Shown here: piece after piece, positions 35,358-44,958 of the stretch
How the letters are laid out: every line of letters starts with the position of its first letter
How positions within the stretch are numbered: the stretch's first letter is position 1
NCBI RefSeq assembly: GCF_030409685.1
Contig: NZ_JAUFQJ010000007.1
Span: forward strand, 310,001-374,000
Direction of reading: 5' to 3'
Length of the DNA: 64,000 bases
From: Ferruginibacter paludis
GTDB taxonomy: Bacteria; Bacteroidota; Bacteroidia; Chitinophagales; Chitinophagaceae
The notes under the pieces: model-generated
The model's input: the letters and a program-made list of their open reading frames with translations, nothing else
Database searches by the model: none
Told to the model about the DNA's origin: nothing
Position numbers and translations under genes: made by a program

Positions 35358-38300
35358 ATGAAATTCCTCCTTCACTGCTTATTTTTATTGAGCTTTTCTG
35401 TGATGGCAAAAGCGCAATGCCCCGTTATTAATGCGGCCATGGTAAATGCGTGCGGAGCCAGCGAGGGAAAAAATGAGTTCGTATTATTTACCACTACAGT
35501 TCCGGCTTTTGCGGGAAATTATACATTTTACTATGGTACCAATAGTGTACCCTCTACAGGATTGCCGGTAAATATTTTATCCGGCGGAAATGCAATTGTG
35601 CCAACCGGTACGGGCAGCATTACTTCAGTTAATGGTTGTACAATTATAAACGTAACATCGCCTGTTACTATCATCCCGGCCGGTAGTATGGTGTTGTTCA
35701 TTCCTGCCGATTTTGACGTTAACTACGATGTAAGTTCCATTTGTGCCTCCGGCAATTTATACGTTGTTTATATCGATGGTGCTGCGGCTCCATCAACCTG
35801 GAATGCAGCCGGTGTATTGCCTGATATGCCTTTAGTTACGGCTTATCTTGAGGTAAGAAACAGCGCAGTTTCTTGTCCGGGAGCAATTGTAAGTTATGCT
35901 AATGGTTGGGCTGTAAATGCATCCGGTAATACAGTATGGTGGGATGCAGCCGGTGTGCCCACTTATGGCAATAATGGCTGTGCAGTAATCGCTCCGCCCG
36001 TCACCATCAATAATATTGCAGTTGCGCCAGTTTGTGAAGGTAGTAATGCTACTACTGCCAGCTTTACAGCAACCGGAGGCCCGGATCAATATAATTTAAC
36101 CTGGGATGCTGCAGCACAGGCCGCAGGATTTGTTGATGTTTTAAATGCTTCATTACCTGCTTCGCCTTTTACTATAACCGTTCCTGTAAACGCGGCAGCC
36201 ACAACCTATACCGCCAGTTTAACGGCTATAAATTCTGTTACCGGAGGAAGCAGTAATGCGCAAGCTATTACCTTAACAATTACCACTGCCACCACCACGC
36301 CGTTGTTTAGCCCTGTTGCACCTTTTTGCAAAATGACAGTGGCTCCGTTGCTACCTGCTATTTCAACTAACGGTATACCCGGTACCTGGAGTCCGGCCGT
36401 AATAAGCAATACTGTATCGGCTACTTACAGCTTTACACCGGCTGCAGGCTATTGCGCAACGGCAGCTACATTACCAGTAACTATATTGCCATTACCGGCA
36501 GCAACAATATCCGGCACTACCAGCATCTGTTCCGGCACCGGATCTAACATAACTTTTAATGGAACACCCAATGCCTCTGTTACCTACAATATAAACGGCG
36601 GGAGCAATCAGACAGTTACTTTAGATGCTTTGGGGACTGGTACTGTGGCGACTGGAAATTTATCTTCCACAACTACCTATAACTTGATTAGTGCAGCTTC
36701 TGCAACCTGCTCCGCATCACAAAGCGGGTCAGCAATTGTAACAGTGCAGCCTTTACCTGTGGCGTCTGTATCCGGCACGGCCACCATTTGTTCAGGAACA
36801 GGTACCAACATAATTTTTAATGGAACACCTAATGCCACCGTTACTTACAATATAAACGGCGGCAGTAATCAAACGACTATTTTAAGTGCAGCAGGAACCA
36901 GTACGGTGGCTACGGGGAATTTATCTGCAACAACCACATATAACTTAGTTCGTGCAGCTTCTGCAACCTGTTCTGTATCACAGAGCGGATCAGTAATTGT
37001 AACTGTACTACCACTGTTAACCGCATCCATCAATTCGGCAACAGTCTCGGTTTGCTCTGGAACAGGTACCAACATTTTGTTTAATGGTACATCCAATGCG
37101 ACCATTACATATACCATTAACGGGGGGGCAAATCAAACAGTGGTATTAGATGCAGCAGGAACTGCGGTGTTAGCCTCCGGCAATTTGTCGGCAGCAGCAA
37201 CCTACACGTTGATCAGTATTTCCAGCCCAGGTCCGCCTGCCTGCGTGCGGTCCTTAACTGGTTCGGTTACTATTTCCGTAAATGCATTGCCAACGGCAGG
37301 TGTAAGCGGAACAGCTACCATTTGCGAGGCCAGCAGTACATCTATTACCTTTACCGGAACACCTAATGCAATAATAACCTATAACATTAATGGTGGTGCA
37401 AATCAGACGGTTCAGGAAAATACTGCCGGCAGTGCGGTAGTAAACACCGGAATACTGCTTTCAGCAGCAACTTATAGTTTGATCAGTGTGACCAATACAG
37501 GTGCAAATACCTGCTCACAGCCGGTGAGTGGTTCAGCAATTATTTCATTAAGTCCTTTGCCAACGGCCGTCATAAGCGGCACAACTACCATTTGTTCAGG
37601 TACAGGCAGCAATGTTAATTTTAATGGTACACCCAATGCTACTGTTACTTATAAAGTAAACGGTGGCGCAAACCAGGTAGTGGTATTGAATGCTGGCGGG
37701 TCGGCAACCGTTGCTACCGGAAACATCACGGCTACGGCAAACTATCAGCTGGTAAGTGTCAGGTCAGCAACCAGTCCGGCTTGTACGGTTCCTTTAGCCA
37801 CTTCGGCCATCATAACTGTAAATGCTTTACCTATCGTAAACATCAGCGGCAATATTTCAATCTGCAACGGCTTGTCCTCAAATATCAGCTTTAAGGGTAC
37901 GCCCAATACAAATGCAACCTACACAACTGACGGTATTAACAACCAAACGGTACCACTGGATGCTACCGGTGCCGCCAGCATCAATACAGGGGCTTTATTT
38001 ACTAACCAAACTTTTAGCCTTGTAAGTGTTGAATATGCATCATTGCCCACCTGTACTCAAAGTGCAAGTGGTGCTGCCACTGTAATAGTTTTCCCTGTAA
38101 CGCCACCGCCGGCTGTAAATTCCCCGGTGATTTATTGCGAGAACGAAAAAGCGATACCATTGACTGCTACCGGAAGTAATTTATTATGGTATACAATACC
38201 AGCCGGGGGACCAGGTGCTGCCGCAGCACCCTTACCAGCTACAACGCCGGCTGGCAGTACAGATTATTATGTAACCCAAACACTCAATGGCTGTGAAAGC

Positions 38301-41300
38301 CAACGTTCGGGTATTTCCGTTGTAATAAATCCAACGCCTGTGGCTCCCTCAGTGTCATTGGGTTCATTGTACCGCTGTGGTCCCGGCCCCACAACAATCA
38401 AGGCCACAGCTCCCGGAATGGTCAAATTTTATGGAGATTCTGCCCTTACAAATTATTTATATACGGGTATTGCCTATAATGCTGTAGTTTCGGCTACCAC
38501 AACGTTTTACATCACCAGTACCGAAAACAATTGTATCAGTCCCATTGTCCCGGTAACGGTGTTGGTTTTTCCTATGGTCACTCAAATCACAGGGTTTAGC
38601 TATAGTCCGTCTACGGTATGCCAGGGTAGTCCCAGCCAGGTGCCGTTACCTGTGGCGGGTTTTACGCCAGGTGGTGTTTATTCAGCGCCTTCCGGTTTAT
38701 CTATCCACAGCATAACGGGTGTGGTTAATCCTGCTGCCAGTACCCCTGGTACCTACACTGTTAAATATGTTTTGGGTGCGGCGCTTTGCACACCGGCTTC
38801 AAGCAGTACAGCTACTATAACCATTACTAAAAACCCAACGCCTGTTACCTCGTTTTCGTATGCTTCCCCGGTGTGCAGCAGCGCATCCAATCCTTCACCT
38901 GTTCCGGGAGCTGGTTTTACGCCAGGAGGCGTTTACAGTGCACCTGCCGGCGTAACCGTGAACGCAACTACCGGGGTAATCGATCTTACTTCAAGCATTG
39001 CAGGCACTTATATAATTACCTATAGGCTTGCAGCTACAGCTTGTACTAACTTGTCTGTGAGCACAGCCACTATTACCATTACCACACCCACGTCACCCAC
39101 GGTTGGTACAATGGCCAAGCGGTGCGGAAGTGGTAACGTTATACTGGACGCAAGTGGTACCGGCACTATTAAGTGGTATGCCGATGCAGCCCTTACAAAA
39201 CTTTTATTTACCGGAACATCCTATTCTACGGCTGTTACTGCTACAACTAATTTTTACCTTACCAACACTGTTTCTGGTTGTGTGAGTGCTACAACAATAG
39301 CTACTGCTACTGTAGTGCCGGTGACTGCACAGGTAACGGCGTTTACCTATAACCCTGCTGTAGTATGTGCCGGAAACACGCTGGTAGCGCCAGTTCCTGC
39401 GCCAGCCTTTGCATCCGGCGGTGTGTATTCAGCGCCCGCGGGTATATCAATTGACAGTATTACCGGCGTAGTTAATCCTTCTTCCAGCATTCCCGCAACC
39501 TATTTGATTAAATATACTTTACCAGCTTCGGCCTGTGCCTTAACCTCAAGTAGTAGCACCAGCATTACCATTAGTAAAACGGTACCGACAGTAACCACTT
39601 TTACATATCCTACCCCGGTTTGCATTACCTCGCCTAATCCTTCTCCAGTTACGGCGACTGGCTTTACACAGGGAGGTGTATTCAGTTCTTCTGCGGGGCT
39701 GGCTATCAATGCAACAACAGGTATTATTGATATTGCCGCCAGCACGCCTGCAACCTATACAGTTACGTATGCGGTTGCACAAACGGCTTGTGGGGCAGGT
39801 GGTACCAGTTCTACCGACATTACCATCACCAGTTCTTCCGCAGCCCCGGTCACAACTGACAACCAGCGTTGTGGCAGCGGTTTAGTAACTGTCAATGCAA
39901 CAGGTAATGGCACCATCACGTGGTATGCTGATGCGGCACTTTCTACACTATTGTTTACAGGCCCTTCTTACAGTCCCAATATTAGCACTACTACCAATTT
40001 TTATGTCACCAATACTGTGGGAAACTGCGTTAGCACAGCCAGCGTAGCAAAAGCTACTGTAAATGCAATTACCAACCAGGTAACAGCCTTTAGCTATAGT
40101 CCATCCATCGTGTGTGCAGCCATTGCACCTCCTGTTCCTGTACGTGCAGCAGGTTTTGCCACCGGGGGTATATTTTCCGCTGCCGCAGGTTTAGTGGTTG
40201 ACAGCAGTACGGGTATGATTGATATTGCGGCAAGCACCCCCGGCACATACACAGTAAAATATACATTGCCAGCTGCCGTGTGTGCCTTTACAAACAGTAG
40301 TACTGCTACCATAACCGTATTGGGCAACAATGCTCCGCTCACCTCATTTTCTTACGCCACTCCTGTATGTATCAATGGAAAAAATCCAACCCCGGTTATT
40401 CCGACGGGCTTTACTACAGGAGGAGTTTTTTCTTCCCCCAGCGGCTTAACCGTTAATGCTGTAACCGGAGTAATAGACCTGACAAAAAGCAAAGGAGGGA
40501 CTTACTCGGTAACCTACACCGTATTGCCTACCCCATGTACACCAGGCAGTAGCAGTAAGGCAGATATCTTCATTAACAGTGCACCGCTGCCACCGGTAGC
40601 TACAGGTGGCCAGCGTTGTGGCAATGGGGTGGTAAATTTAAAAGCCACCGGCTCAGGAATCTTAAATTGGTATGATGCGGCGGATCTCATAAGTCCGGCA
40701 GCTTCCGGAGCAAATTATAATCCAAGTATCACTAGTACAACCACTTACTATGTTACAGCTTTTGACGGGAATTGTACCAGCGCAGTTACACCGGTATCTG
40801 CAATAAAATTTCCAGTGCCTGCGAAGCCTTCATTTGGTAAGTATTCCGGCATTTGCGCGGGTGATAACCTGCTTATCAGTCCTGGTAGTTACGACCATTA
40901 TCTTTGGCAGGACAATTCAACGGCCTCAGGCTTCATTGTAAAAGCGCCAGGTATTTATTCAGTAGTAGTAACGACGGCCGATGGCTGTTCAGATAGCGCA
41001 TCCATTACAATTGAGCTTTCTCACAATTGTGATGACATTTTGTTCCCCACCGCCTTCAGCCCCAATAATGACGGCTTGAACGATCAGTTTGGTCCTTTGC
41101 CGCTGCGCAACCTGAGTTTGCTGAAAAATTATTCGCTGCGGATTTATAACAGGTATGGCCAGGTAGTTTTCAGCAGTACCAATCCATTCGAGAAATGGGA
41201 CGGATCCTTCCGCGGTCAACCGGCCGATACCGGCAGCTATATGTGGCGGGCTGAATATATTTACAATAACGGCAGTGCCCTAAAAAAGGAAGGTGCGATA

Positions 41301-41315
41301 ACAATTGTACATTGA
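35358..41315 (+). CDS. Giant repeat-rich type IX-secreted surface protein
   Basis: A 1985-residue secreted protein. Signal peptide at residues 1-20 (MKFLLHCLFLLSFSVMAKAQ). A unique N-terminal region (about 20-370) contains YFYGT-type strands and a lamin-tail-like ENEFVLFT opening. Six Ig-like repeats of 86-90 residues follow (about 375-910; core CSGTGTNIxFNGTPNA). Then come three long repeats of exactly 249 residues from residues 1006, 1255 and 1504, plus a partial fourth from 1753. The end (about 1890-1985) is a type-B sorting domain (LFPTAFSPNNDGLNDQF ... IVH). Composition is Thr/Ser/Ala-rich with regular Cys pairs. Likely role: adhesion or matrix at the cell surface. Confidence 0.93.
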   Translation: MKFLLHCLFLLSFSVMAKAQCPVINAAMVNACGASEGKNEFVLFTTTVPAFAGNYTFYYGTNSVPSTGLPVNILSGGNAIVPTGTGSITSVNGCTIINVTSPVTIIPAGSMVLFIPADFDVNYDVSSICASGNLYVVYIDGAAAPSTWNAAGVLPDMPLVTAYLEVRNSAVSCPGAIVSYANGWAVNASGNTVWWDAAGVPTYGNNGCAVIAPPVTINNIAVAPVCEGSNATTASFTATGGPDQYNLTWDAAAQAAGFVDVLNASLPASPFTITVPVNAAATTYTASLTAINSVTGGSSNAQAITLTITTATTTPLFSPVAPFCKMTVAPLLPAISTNGIPGTWSPAVISNTVSATYSFTPAAGYCATAATLPVTILPLPAATISGTTSICSGTGSNITFNGTPNASVTYNINGGSNQTVTLDALGTGTVATGNLSSTTTYNLISAASATCSASQSGSAIVTVQPLPVASVSGTATICSGTGTNIIFNGTPNATVTYNINGGSNQTTILSAAGTSTVATGNLSATTTYNLVRAASATCSVSQSGSVIVTVLPLLTASINSATVSVCSGTGTNILFNGTSNATITYTINGGANQTVVLDAAGTAVLASGNLSAAATYTLISISSPGPPACVRSLTGSVTISVNALPTAGVSGTATICEASSTSITFTGTPNAIITYNINGGANQTVQENTAGSAVVNTGILLSAATYSLISVTNTGANTCSQPVSGSAIISLSPLPTAVISGTTTICSGTGSNVNFNGTPNATVTYKVNGGANQVVVLNAGGSATVATGNITATANYQLVSVRSATSPACTVPLATSAIITVNALPIVNISGNISICNGLSSNISFKGTPNTNATYTTDGINNQTVPLDATGAASINTGALFTNQTFSLVSVEYASLPTCTQSASGAATVIVFPVTPPPAVNSPVIYCENEKAIPLTATGSNLLWYTIPAGGPGAAAAPLPATTPAGSTDYYVTQTLNGCESQRSGISVVINPTPVAPSVSLGSLYRCGPGPTTIKATAPGMVKFYGDSALTNYLYTGIAYNAVVSATTTFYITSTENNCISPIVPVTVLVFPMVTQITGFSYSPSTVCQGSPSQVPLPVAGFTPGGVYSAPSGLSIHSITGVVNPAASTPGTYTVKYVLGAALCTPASSSTATITITKNPTPVTSFSYASPVCSSASNPSPVPGAGFTPGGVYSAPAGVTVNATTGVIDLTSSIAGTYIITYRLAATACTNLSVSTATITITTPTSPTVGTMAKRCGSGNVILDASGTGTIKWYADAALTKLLFTGTSYSTAVTATTNFYLTNTVSGCVSATTIATATVVPVTAQVTAFTYNPAVVCAGNTLVAPVPAPAFASGGVYSAPAGISIDSITGVVNPSSSIPATYLIKYTLPASACALTSSSSTSITISKTVPTVTTFTYPTPVCITSPNPSPVTATGFTQGGVFSSSAGLAINATTGIIDIAASTPATYTVTYAVAQTACGAGGTSSTDITITSSSAAPVTTDNQRCGSGLVTVNATGNGTITWYADAALSTLLFTGPSYSPNISTTTNFYVTNTVGNCVSTASVAKATVNAITNQVTAFSYSPSIVCAAIAPPVPVRAAGFATGGIFSAAAGLVVDSSTGMIDIAASTPGTYTVKYTLPAAVCAFTNSSTATITVLGNNAPLTSFSYATPVCINGKNPTPVIPTGFTTGGVFSSPSGLTVNAVTGVIDLTKSKGGTYSVTYTVLPTPCTPGSSSKADIFINSAPLPPVATGGQRCGNGVVNLKATGSGILNWYDAADLISPAASGANYNPSITSTTTYYVTAFDGNCTSAVTPVSAIKFPVPAKPSFGKYSGICAGDNLLISPGSYDHYLWQDNSTASGFIVKAPGIYSVVVTTADGCSDSASITIELSHNCDDILFPTAFSPNNDGLNDQFGPLPLRNLSLLKNYSLRIYNRYGQVVFSSTNPFEKWDGSFRGQPADTGSYMWRAEYIYNNGSALKKEGAITIVH
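36490..38095 (+). repeat. Six in-frame copies of a 260-270-bp Ig-like repeat
   Basis: The recurring ATTTGT/ATCTGT codon pair of the CSG motif falls at about 36525, 36785, 37050, 37320, 37590 and 37860, so the period is 260-270 bp. Copies two and one are the closest; the first three share blocks such as NGTPNATVTYNINGG. The period varies by a few codons, unlike the second repeat family downstream. Confidence 0.85.
38373..40620 (+). repeat. Three complete 747-bp in-frame repeats and the start of a fourth
   Basis: The Arg codon that opens the CG(S/N/P)G motif lies at 38373, 39120, 39867 and 40614: exactly 747 bp (249 codons) each time. Each unit has one CGSG..WYADAAL module and two modules with GGVYSAPAG..TGVI..GTY..Y. 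The copies differ at many positions yet show no net length change. Confidence 0.9.
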
Positions 41316-41383
41316 TACGTTCATTCGCCCGTTGCCGTTTGCTGTAAAGGTAGATTGCAAACAAATTATTCACTTCCATACTA

Positions 41384-41414
41384 TTTGCCTGTTTAAAAAT
41401 ATCCCTTAAATTTG
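41384..41414 (+). promoter_or_regulatory. prfB promoter (TTTG-N19-TAAATTTG)
   Basis: TTTG at 41384-41387, a 19-bp spacer, then TAAATTTG at 41407-41414: a full match to the Bacteroidota -33/-7 consensus. The last base of the -7 box is only 4 bases from the ATG at 41419, so transcription probably starts at or next to the start codon, giving a leaderless or nearly leaderless mRNA. Confidence 0.75.
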
Positions 41415-41418
41415 CAGC

Positions 41419-42514
41419 ATGACAACAGAAAATTTGAAGGATATGAGAGACCGTGTGCTGGTCTTGAGGAGGTTTCTTTGACGTCGCTAACCGACAATAT
41501 AAAATAGATAAAGACAAAGAACTTTCACTTTCGCCGGGGTTTTGGGATGACAATGCCCGTGCAACTTCCATCTTAAAAGAAACAAAAGTTAATGAGTATT
41601 GGGTAAACATGTACAACGATGTGGTACAGTTGACCGAAGACTTTGCCGTGCTGTTTGATTTTTGGAAAGAAGGAGAAGCTACCGAGGAAGAAGTAAAAGA
41701 AGCTTATACGAAAGCCAACACGGCCATTGATGAAGCCGAGTTTAAAAGTACATTGAACGAGCCAACTGACGCACTGCCGGCACTGTTGCAAATAAACAGT
41801 GGTGCAGGCGGTACCGAAAGCCAGGATTGGGCAGAAATGCTCGCCCGCATGTACCGTATGTACGGCGAAAAACAAGGCTGGACTGTGACAGAGCTGGATT
41901 GGCAATGGGGGGATGGCGCGGGGATTAAAACCTGCACGTTCCAGTTTGACGGTCCTTTTGCATATGGGTTTTTAAAAGCAGAAAGTGGTGTGCACCGCCT
42001 GGTGCGCATTAGTCCGTTTGACAGCAATGCCCGCCGGCATACCAGCTTTGCAAGTGTATATGTATATCCCCTTATAGACGACAGTATTGAAATAACAGTA
42101 AACCCGGCCGATGTGGAATGGGCATTTTTCAGAAGTGGTGGCAGCGGCGGACAGAATGTAAACAAAGTAGAAACAGCAGTGCGGTTAACACATAAGCCAA
42201 GTGGATTTATTGTTGAATGTCAGCAGGCCCGTACTCAGGGTGAAAACCGGGAAAAGGCGATGGCGATGTTAAAAAGCCGGTTGTACGAAGAAGAAATGCG
42301 CAAGCGCCAGGCGGCACTGGATGCCACCAATAGCAGCAAAAAGAAAATAGAGTGGGGCAGCCAGATACGTAGTTATGTTTTTCATCCCTATAAGATGATT
42401 AAAGACCATCGAACCGATTATGAAGTGGGTAATGTTGGGCCTGTGATGGATGGGGAACTGGATGGATTTATTAAAGCTTATCTGATGAGCGAAAAAGAAG
42501 TGGAAAGTTCATAG
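41419..42514 (+). CDS. prfB: Peptide chain release factor 2 (programmed +1 frameshift)
   Basis: Translation starts at ATG 41419 and reads 20 codons ([20 protein letters not shown]) to CTT-TGA at 41476-41481; a +1 shift that skips one T continues with GAC at 41480 to the stop at 42514, giving about 364 residues, the normal RF2 length. The shifted product holds the UGA-recognition tripeptide SPF (VRISPFDSN) and the catalytic GGQ ([13 protein letters not shown]), and RF2-specific flanks. It recognises UGA/UAA and releases the peptide from the ribosome. A gene call starting at 41609 would miss 63 residues. A 19-bp-spaced promoter lies immediately upstream. Confidence 0.97.
41467..41482 (+). promoter_or_regulatory. 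RF2 programmed frameshift site
   Basis: AGGAGG (41467-41472), then TTT and the slippery CTT followed by the in-frame TGA and a C. This is the autoregulatory RF2 site: a Shine-Dalgarno-like element three bases before the CTT, and a UGA stop that RF2 itself reads. When RF2 is scarce the ribosome pauses and shifts by +1. Confidence 0.95.
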
Positions 42515-42620
42515 TTATTCATTCGCAAAGTGGGAGTACATAAAGCATTAAAATTTCCATGTTTTTCCCAATGCATTTATGTATTTGTTTTATCTTTCTT
42601 TTAGATATTTAAAAACCAGC

Positions 42621-43151
42621 ATGAAAAAATACATTGCACTTATTACTATTACCGCTATTTTGTTGATGTGCTGTCAGCAGCCTTCCAAAGAAAACGCAAT
42701 TGCAAAACCTGGTGCAAAGGAAATCGTTGAACTGGCAGTAGACAGTGAACTGATGAAGGTAAGTGAACTTTCGCCTGCTGAATTAAAAGATGATTCGGTT
42801 TTTTCCGATGGAAGCGTTCCTGCAAGCTGGAAAACTGCCCGCGTTACCGATGTTAAAGGTTTGAAATTATTCATCAAACAATTACAACAATGGGTAATTA
42901 CCAACGACAGGGAAATGCTGGCATCCGCGGTTAAGTATCCTTTGGATGATGCTATTAAAACGAGGGAAAGCCTGATAGTAAATTTTGACGGCGTTTTTAC
43001 AAAAGCCGTAAAATTATCTTTGGCCACTACCAATTTTAACCAGCTTTTCAGAAGTGAGCGGGGCGTTATGCTGGATGGTGGTAAAATATGGGTTGCTCAA
43101 AAAGGAGACAATTTCAAGATAATCAGCATTAATTACGAGGCTCAGAAATAA
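42621..43151 (+). CDS. Lipoprotein of unknown function
   Basis: A 176-residue lipoprotein started at ATG 42621 (MKKYIALITITAILLMC); the longer frame from 42579 adds 14 residues with no signal character. The lipobox is ILLMC followed by CQQPSKE, with the lipidation Cys near residue 17 or 18. The mature part (SELSPAELKDDSVFSDGS, NFDGVFTKAVKLS, GVMLDGGKIWVAQKGDNFKI) looks like a small alpha/beta domain, with a C-terminal strand reminiscent of NTF2-like folds. Family not recognised. Confidence 0.7.
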   Translation: MKKYIALITITAILLMCCQQPSKENAIAKPGAKEIVELAVDSELMKVSELSPAELKDDSVFSDGSVPASWKTARVTDVKGLKLFIKQLQQWVITNDREMLASAVKYPLDDAIKTRESLIVNFDGVFTKAVKLSLATTNFNQLFRSERGVMLDGGKIWVAQKGDNFKIISINYEAQK

Positions 43152-43246
43152 CACTCCTGCCAGACAGGTATTACCTTTGTTCGTTTATAACCTGTCCCTT
43201 TTGAGATAATCAACGGCAGCTCACTATGTGAAAGAAACTCTTTTGC

Positions 43247-43278
43247 AACTTTGCAACACTTCAACTTTGCAACACTTT
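43247..43278. repeat. 16-bp direct repeat upstream of pruA
   Basis: AACTTTGCAACACTTC (43247-43262) is followed immediately by AACTTTGCAACACTTT (43263-43278), matching at 15 of 16 positions; a partial TTTTGCAAC copy precedes them. The repeat ends 21 bp before the pruA ATG. It may be an operator-like tandem site or a slippage-prone tract. Confidence 0.8.
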
Positions 43279-43299
43279 TTAAAACACTAAAAAATTTAT

Positions 43300-44934
43300 A
43301 TGCAATACGGAGATTTTTTTTACCCGATGCCGGCGAATGAACCGGTTCTTAATTATGCACCGGGCTCACCGGAAAAACTGGCTCTAAAAAAAGTATTGAA
43401 ACAATTAAAAAGTGAAGTAGCAGATGTACCCCTTTACATTGGCGGTGAAGAAGTCCGGACAGGCAAAAAAACTTCTATACGCCCGCCGCATGAACATAAA
43501 CACCTGCTTGGTAATTTTCATAATGGTGATGCCATTCATGTAAAAAAAGCGATTGATGCCGCATTAAATGCAAAGGAAAAATGGGCTGGTATGCCCTGGG
43601 AAAACAGGGCCAACATTTTTTTAAAAGCAGCCGACTTACTGGCCACAAAATACCGGGCGTTGATAGTGGCAACTACCATGCTGGGACAAAGTAAAAATCC
43701 TTACCAGGCAGAAATTGATGCGGCCTGCGAACTAATAGATTTCTTAAGATTTAACGTTCATTTTTTAAGTGACATTTATCGCCAGCAACCCGTTAGTGGA
43801 GCAGGTATGAATAATAGAATGGAATATCGTCCGCTCGAAGGATTTGTGCTGGCTGTTTCGCCATTTAATTTTACTGCCATTGGGGGGAATTTACCCACCA
43901 GTGCTGCGATGTGTGGTAACGTAGTGGTATGGAAACCGGCGCATACACAATTATACAGCGCCCAGGTTATTATGCGGGTCTTAAAAGAAGCTGGTTTACC
44001 CGATGGGGTAATCAACCTTGTAATTGTGGACGGGCCGGTGTTGGGCGAAGTATGTTTTGAGCATCCTGATTTTGCAGGTGTACACTTTACGGGCAGTACC
44101 GGAGTGTTCAATCATTTTTGGAAAACAATTGGAGCCAATATGGGCAAGTATAAATCTTATCCCCGCATAGTTGGTGAAACCGGCGGAAAGGATTTTGTTA
44201 TTGCGCATAGTTCTGCAGACCCCGATGTTGTGGTAACTGCGCTTGCGAGAGGCGCTTTTGAATACCAGGGGCAAAAATGCAGTGCTGCTTCCCGGGCATA
44301 CATTCCATCCAATATTGCAATTGAAGTGAAGAAAAAACTGGTGGCCATGTTAAAAACCATGAAGATGGGTTCAACAGAGGACTTTACTAATTTTATCAAT
44401 GCAGTGATCGACGAAAAAAGTTTTGATAAGCTTGAGATGTATATCAAAGCAGCCAAGAAAAAAGGAAGCGGCGTTAAAATAATCGCAGGCGGTAATTGTG
44501 ATAAATCAAAAGGTTATTTTATAGAACCAACCGTGATAGAAACGACAGACCCGAAATATGTAACCATGTGTGAAGAATTGTTTGGGCCGGTGTTAACGTT
44601 ATATGTGTATGACGAAAATAAATATGAAGAGACGCTGGCCCTGGTAGATTCCACTTCGCCCTATGCACTTACCGGAGCTATCATTGCACAGGACAGGTAT
44701 GCGGTTGATTTAGCAGTTAATCATTTACGCAATTGCGCAGGCAATTTTTATATCAATGATAAACCAACAGGTGCAGTTGTCGGTCAGCAACCATTTGGCG
44801 GGGCAAGGGGGAGTGGTACCAACGATAAGGCCGGCAGTATTCTAAATTTGTACCGGTGGTTGAGTGCACGAACAATTAAAGAAACCTTTGTACCAGTAAC
44901 TGATTATAAATATCCTTTTATGCTGGAAAAATAA
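43300..44934 (+). CDS. pruA: L-glutamate gamma-semialdehyde dehydrogenase
   Basis: A 544-residue NAD-dependent aldehyde dehydrogenase of the P5C dehydrogenase group, the second enzyme of proline breakdown (glutamate semialdehyde to glutamate). Signatures: FNFTAIGGNLPTSAAM (cofactor-binding), FTGSTGVF, the general base Glu in VGETGGKDF and the catalytic Cys327 in YQGQKCSAASRAY, and FGPVLTLYVY. Length matches the stand-alone enzyme; no proline dehydrogenase domain is fused. A direct repeat lies just upstream and a strong terminator just after. Confidence 0.96.
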   Translation: MQYGDFFYPMPANEPVLNYAPGSPEKLALKKVLKQLKSEVADVPLYIGGEEVRTGKKTSIRPPHEHKHLLGNFHNGDAIHVKKAIDAALNAKEKWAGMPWENRANIFLKAADLLATKYRALIVATTMLGQSKNPYQAEIDAACELIDFLRFNVHFLSDIYRQQPVSGAGMNNRMEYRPLEGFVLAVSPFNFTAIGGNLPTSAAMCGNVVVWKPAHTQLYSAQVIMRVLKEAGLPDGVINLVIVDGPVLGEVCFEHPDFAGVHFTGSTGVFNHFWKTIGANMGKYKSYPRIVGETGGKDFVIAHSSADPDVVVTALARGAFEYQGQKCSAASRAYIPSNIAIEVKKKLVAMLKTMKMGSTEDFTNFINAVIDEKSFDKLEMYIKAAKKKGSGVKIIAGGNCDKSKGYFIEPTVIETTDPKYVTMCEELFGPVLTLYVYDENKYEETLALVDSTSPYALTGAIIAQDRYAVDLAVNHLRNCAGNFYINDKPTGAVVGQQPFGGARGSGTNDKAGSILNLYRWLSARTIKETFVPVTDYKYPFMLEK

Positions 44935-44958
44935 AAAGATGGGATTATTTTAAAACGG

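Noticed and set aside
38373..40620. A CRISPR-like or mobile array explanation for the 747-bp spaced repeats
   Set aside because: The repeats are in frame within one long open reading frame, long (747 bp), and diverged at the DNA level, so they are protein repeats.
41609..42514. prfB as a 301-residue gene from ATG 41609
   Set aside because: It lacks the RF2 N-terminus; the real start is ATG 41419 with a +1 shift at CTT-TGA, which yields the normal RF2 length.
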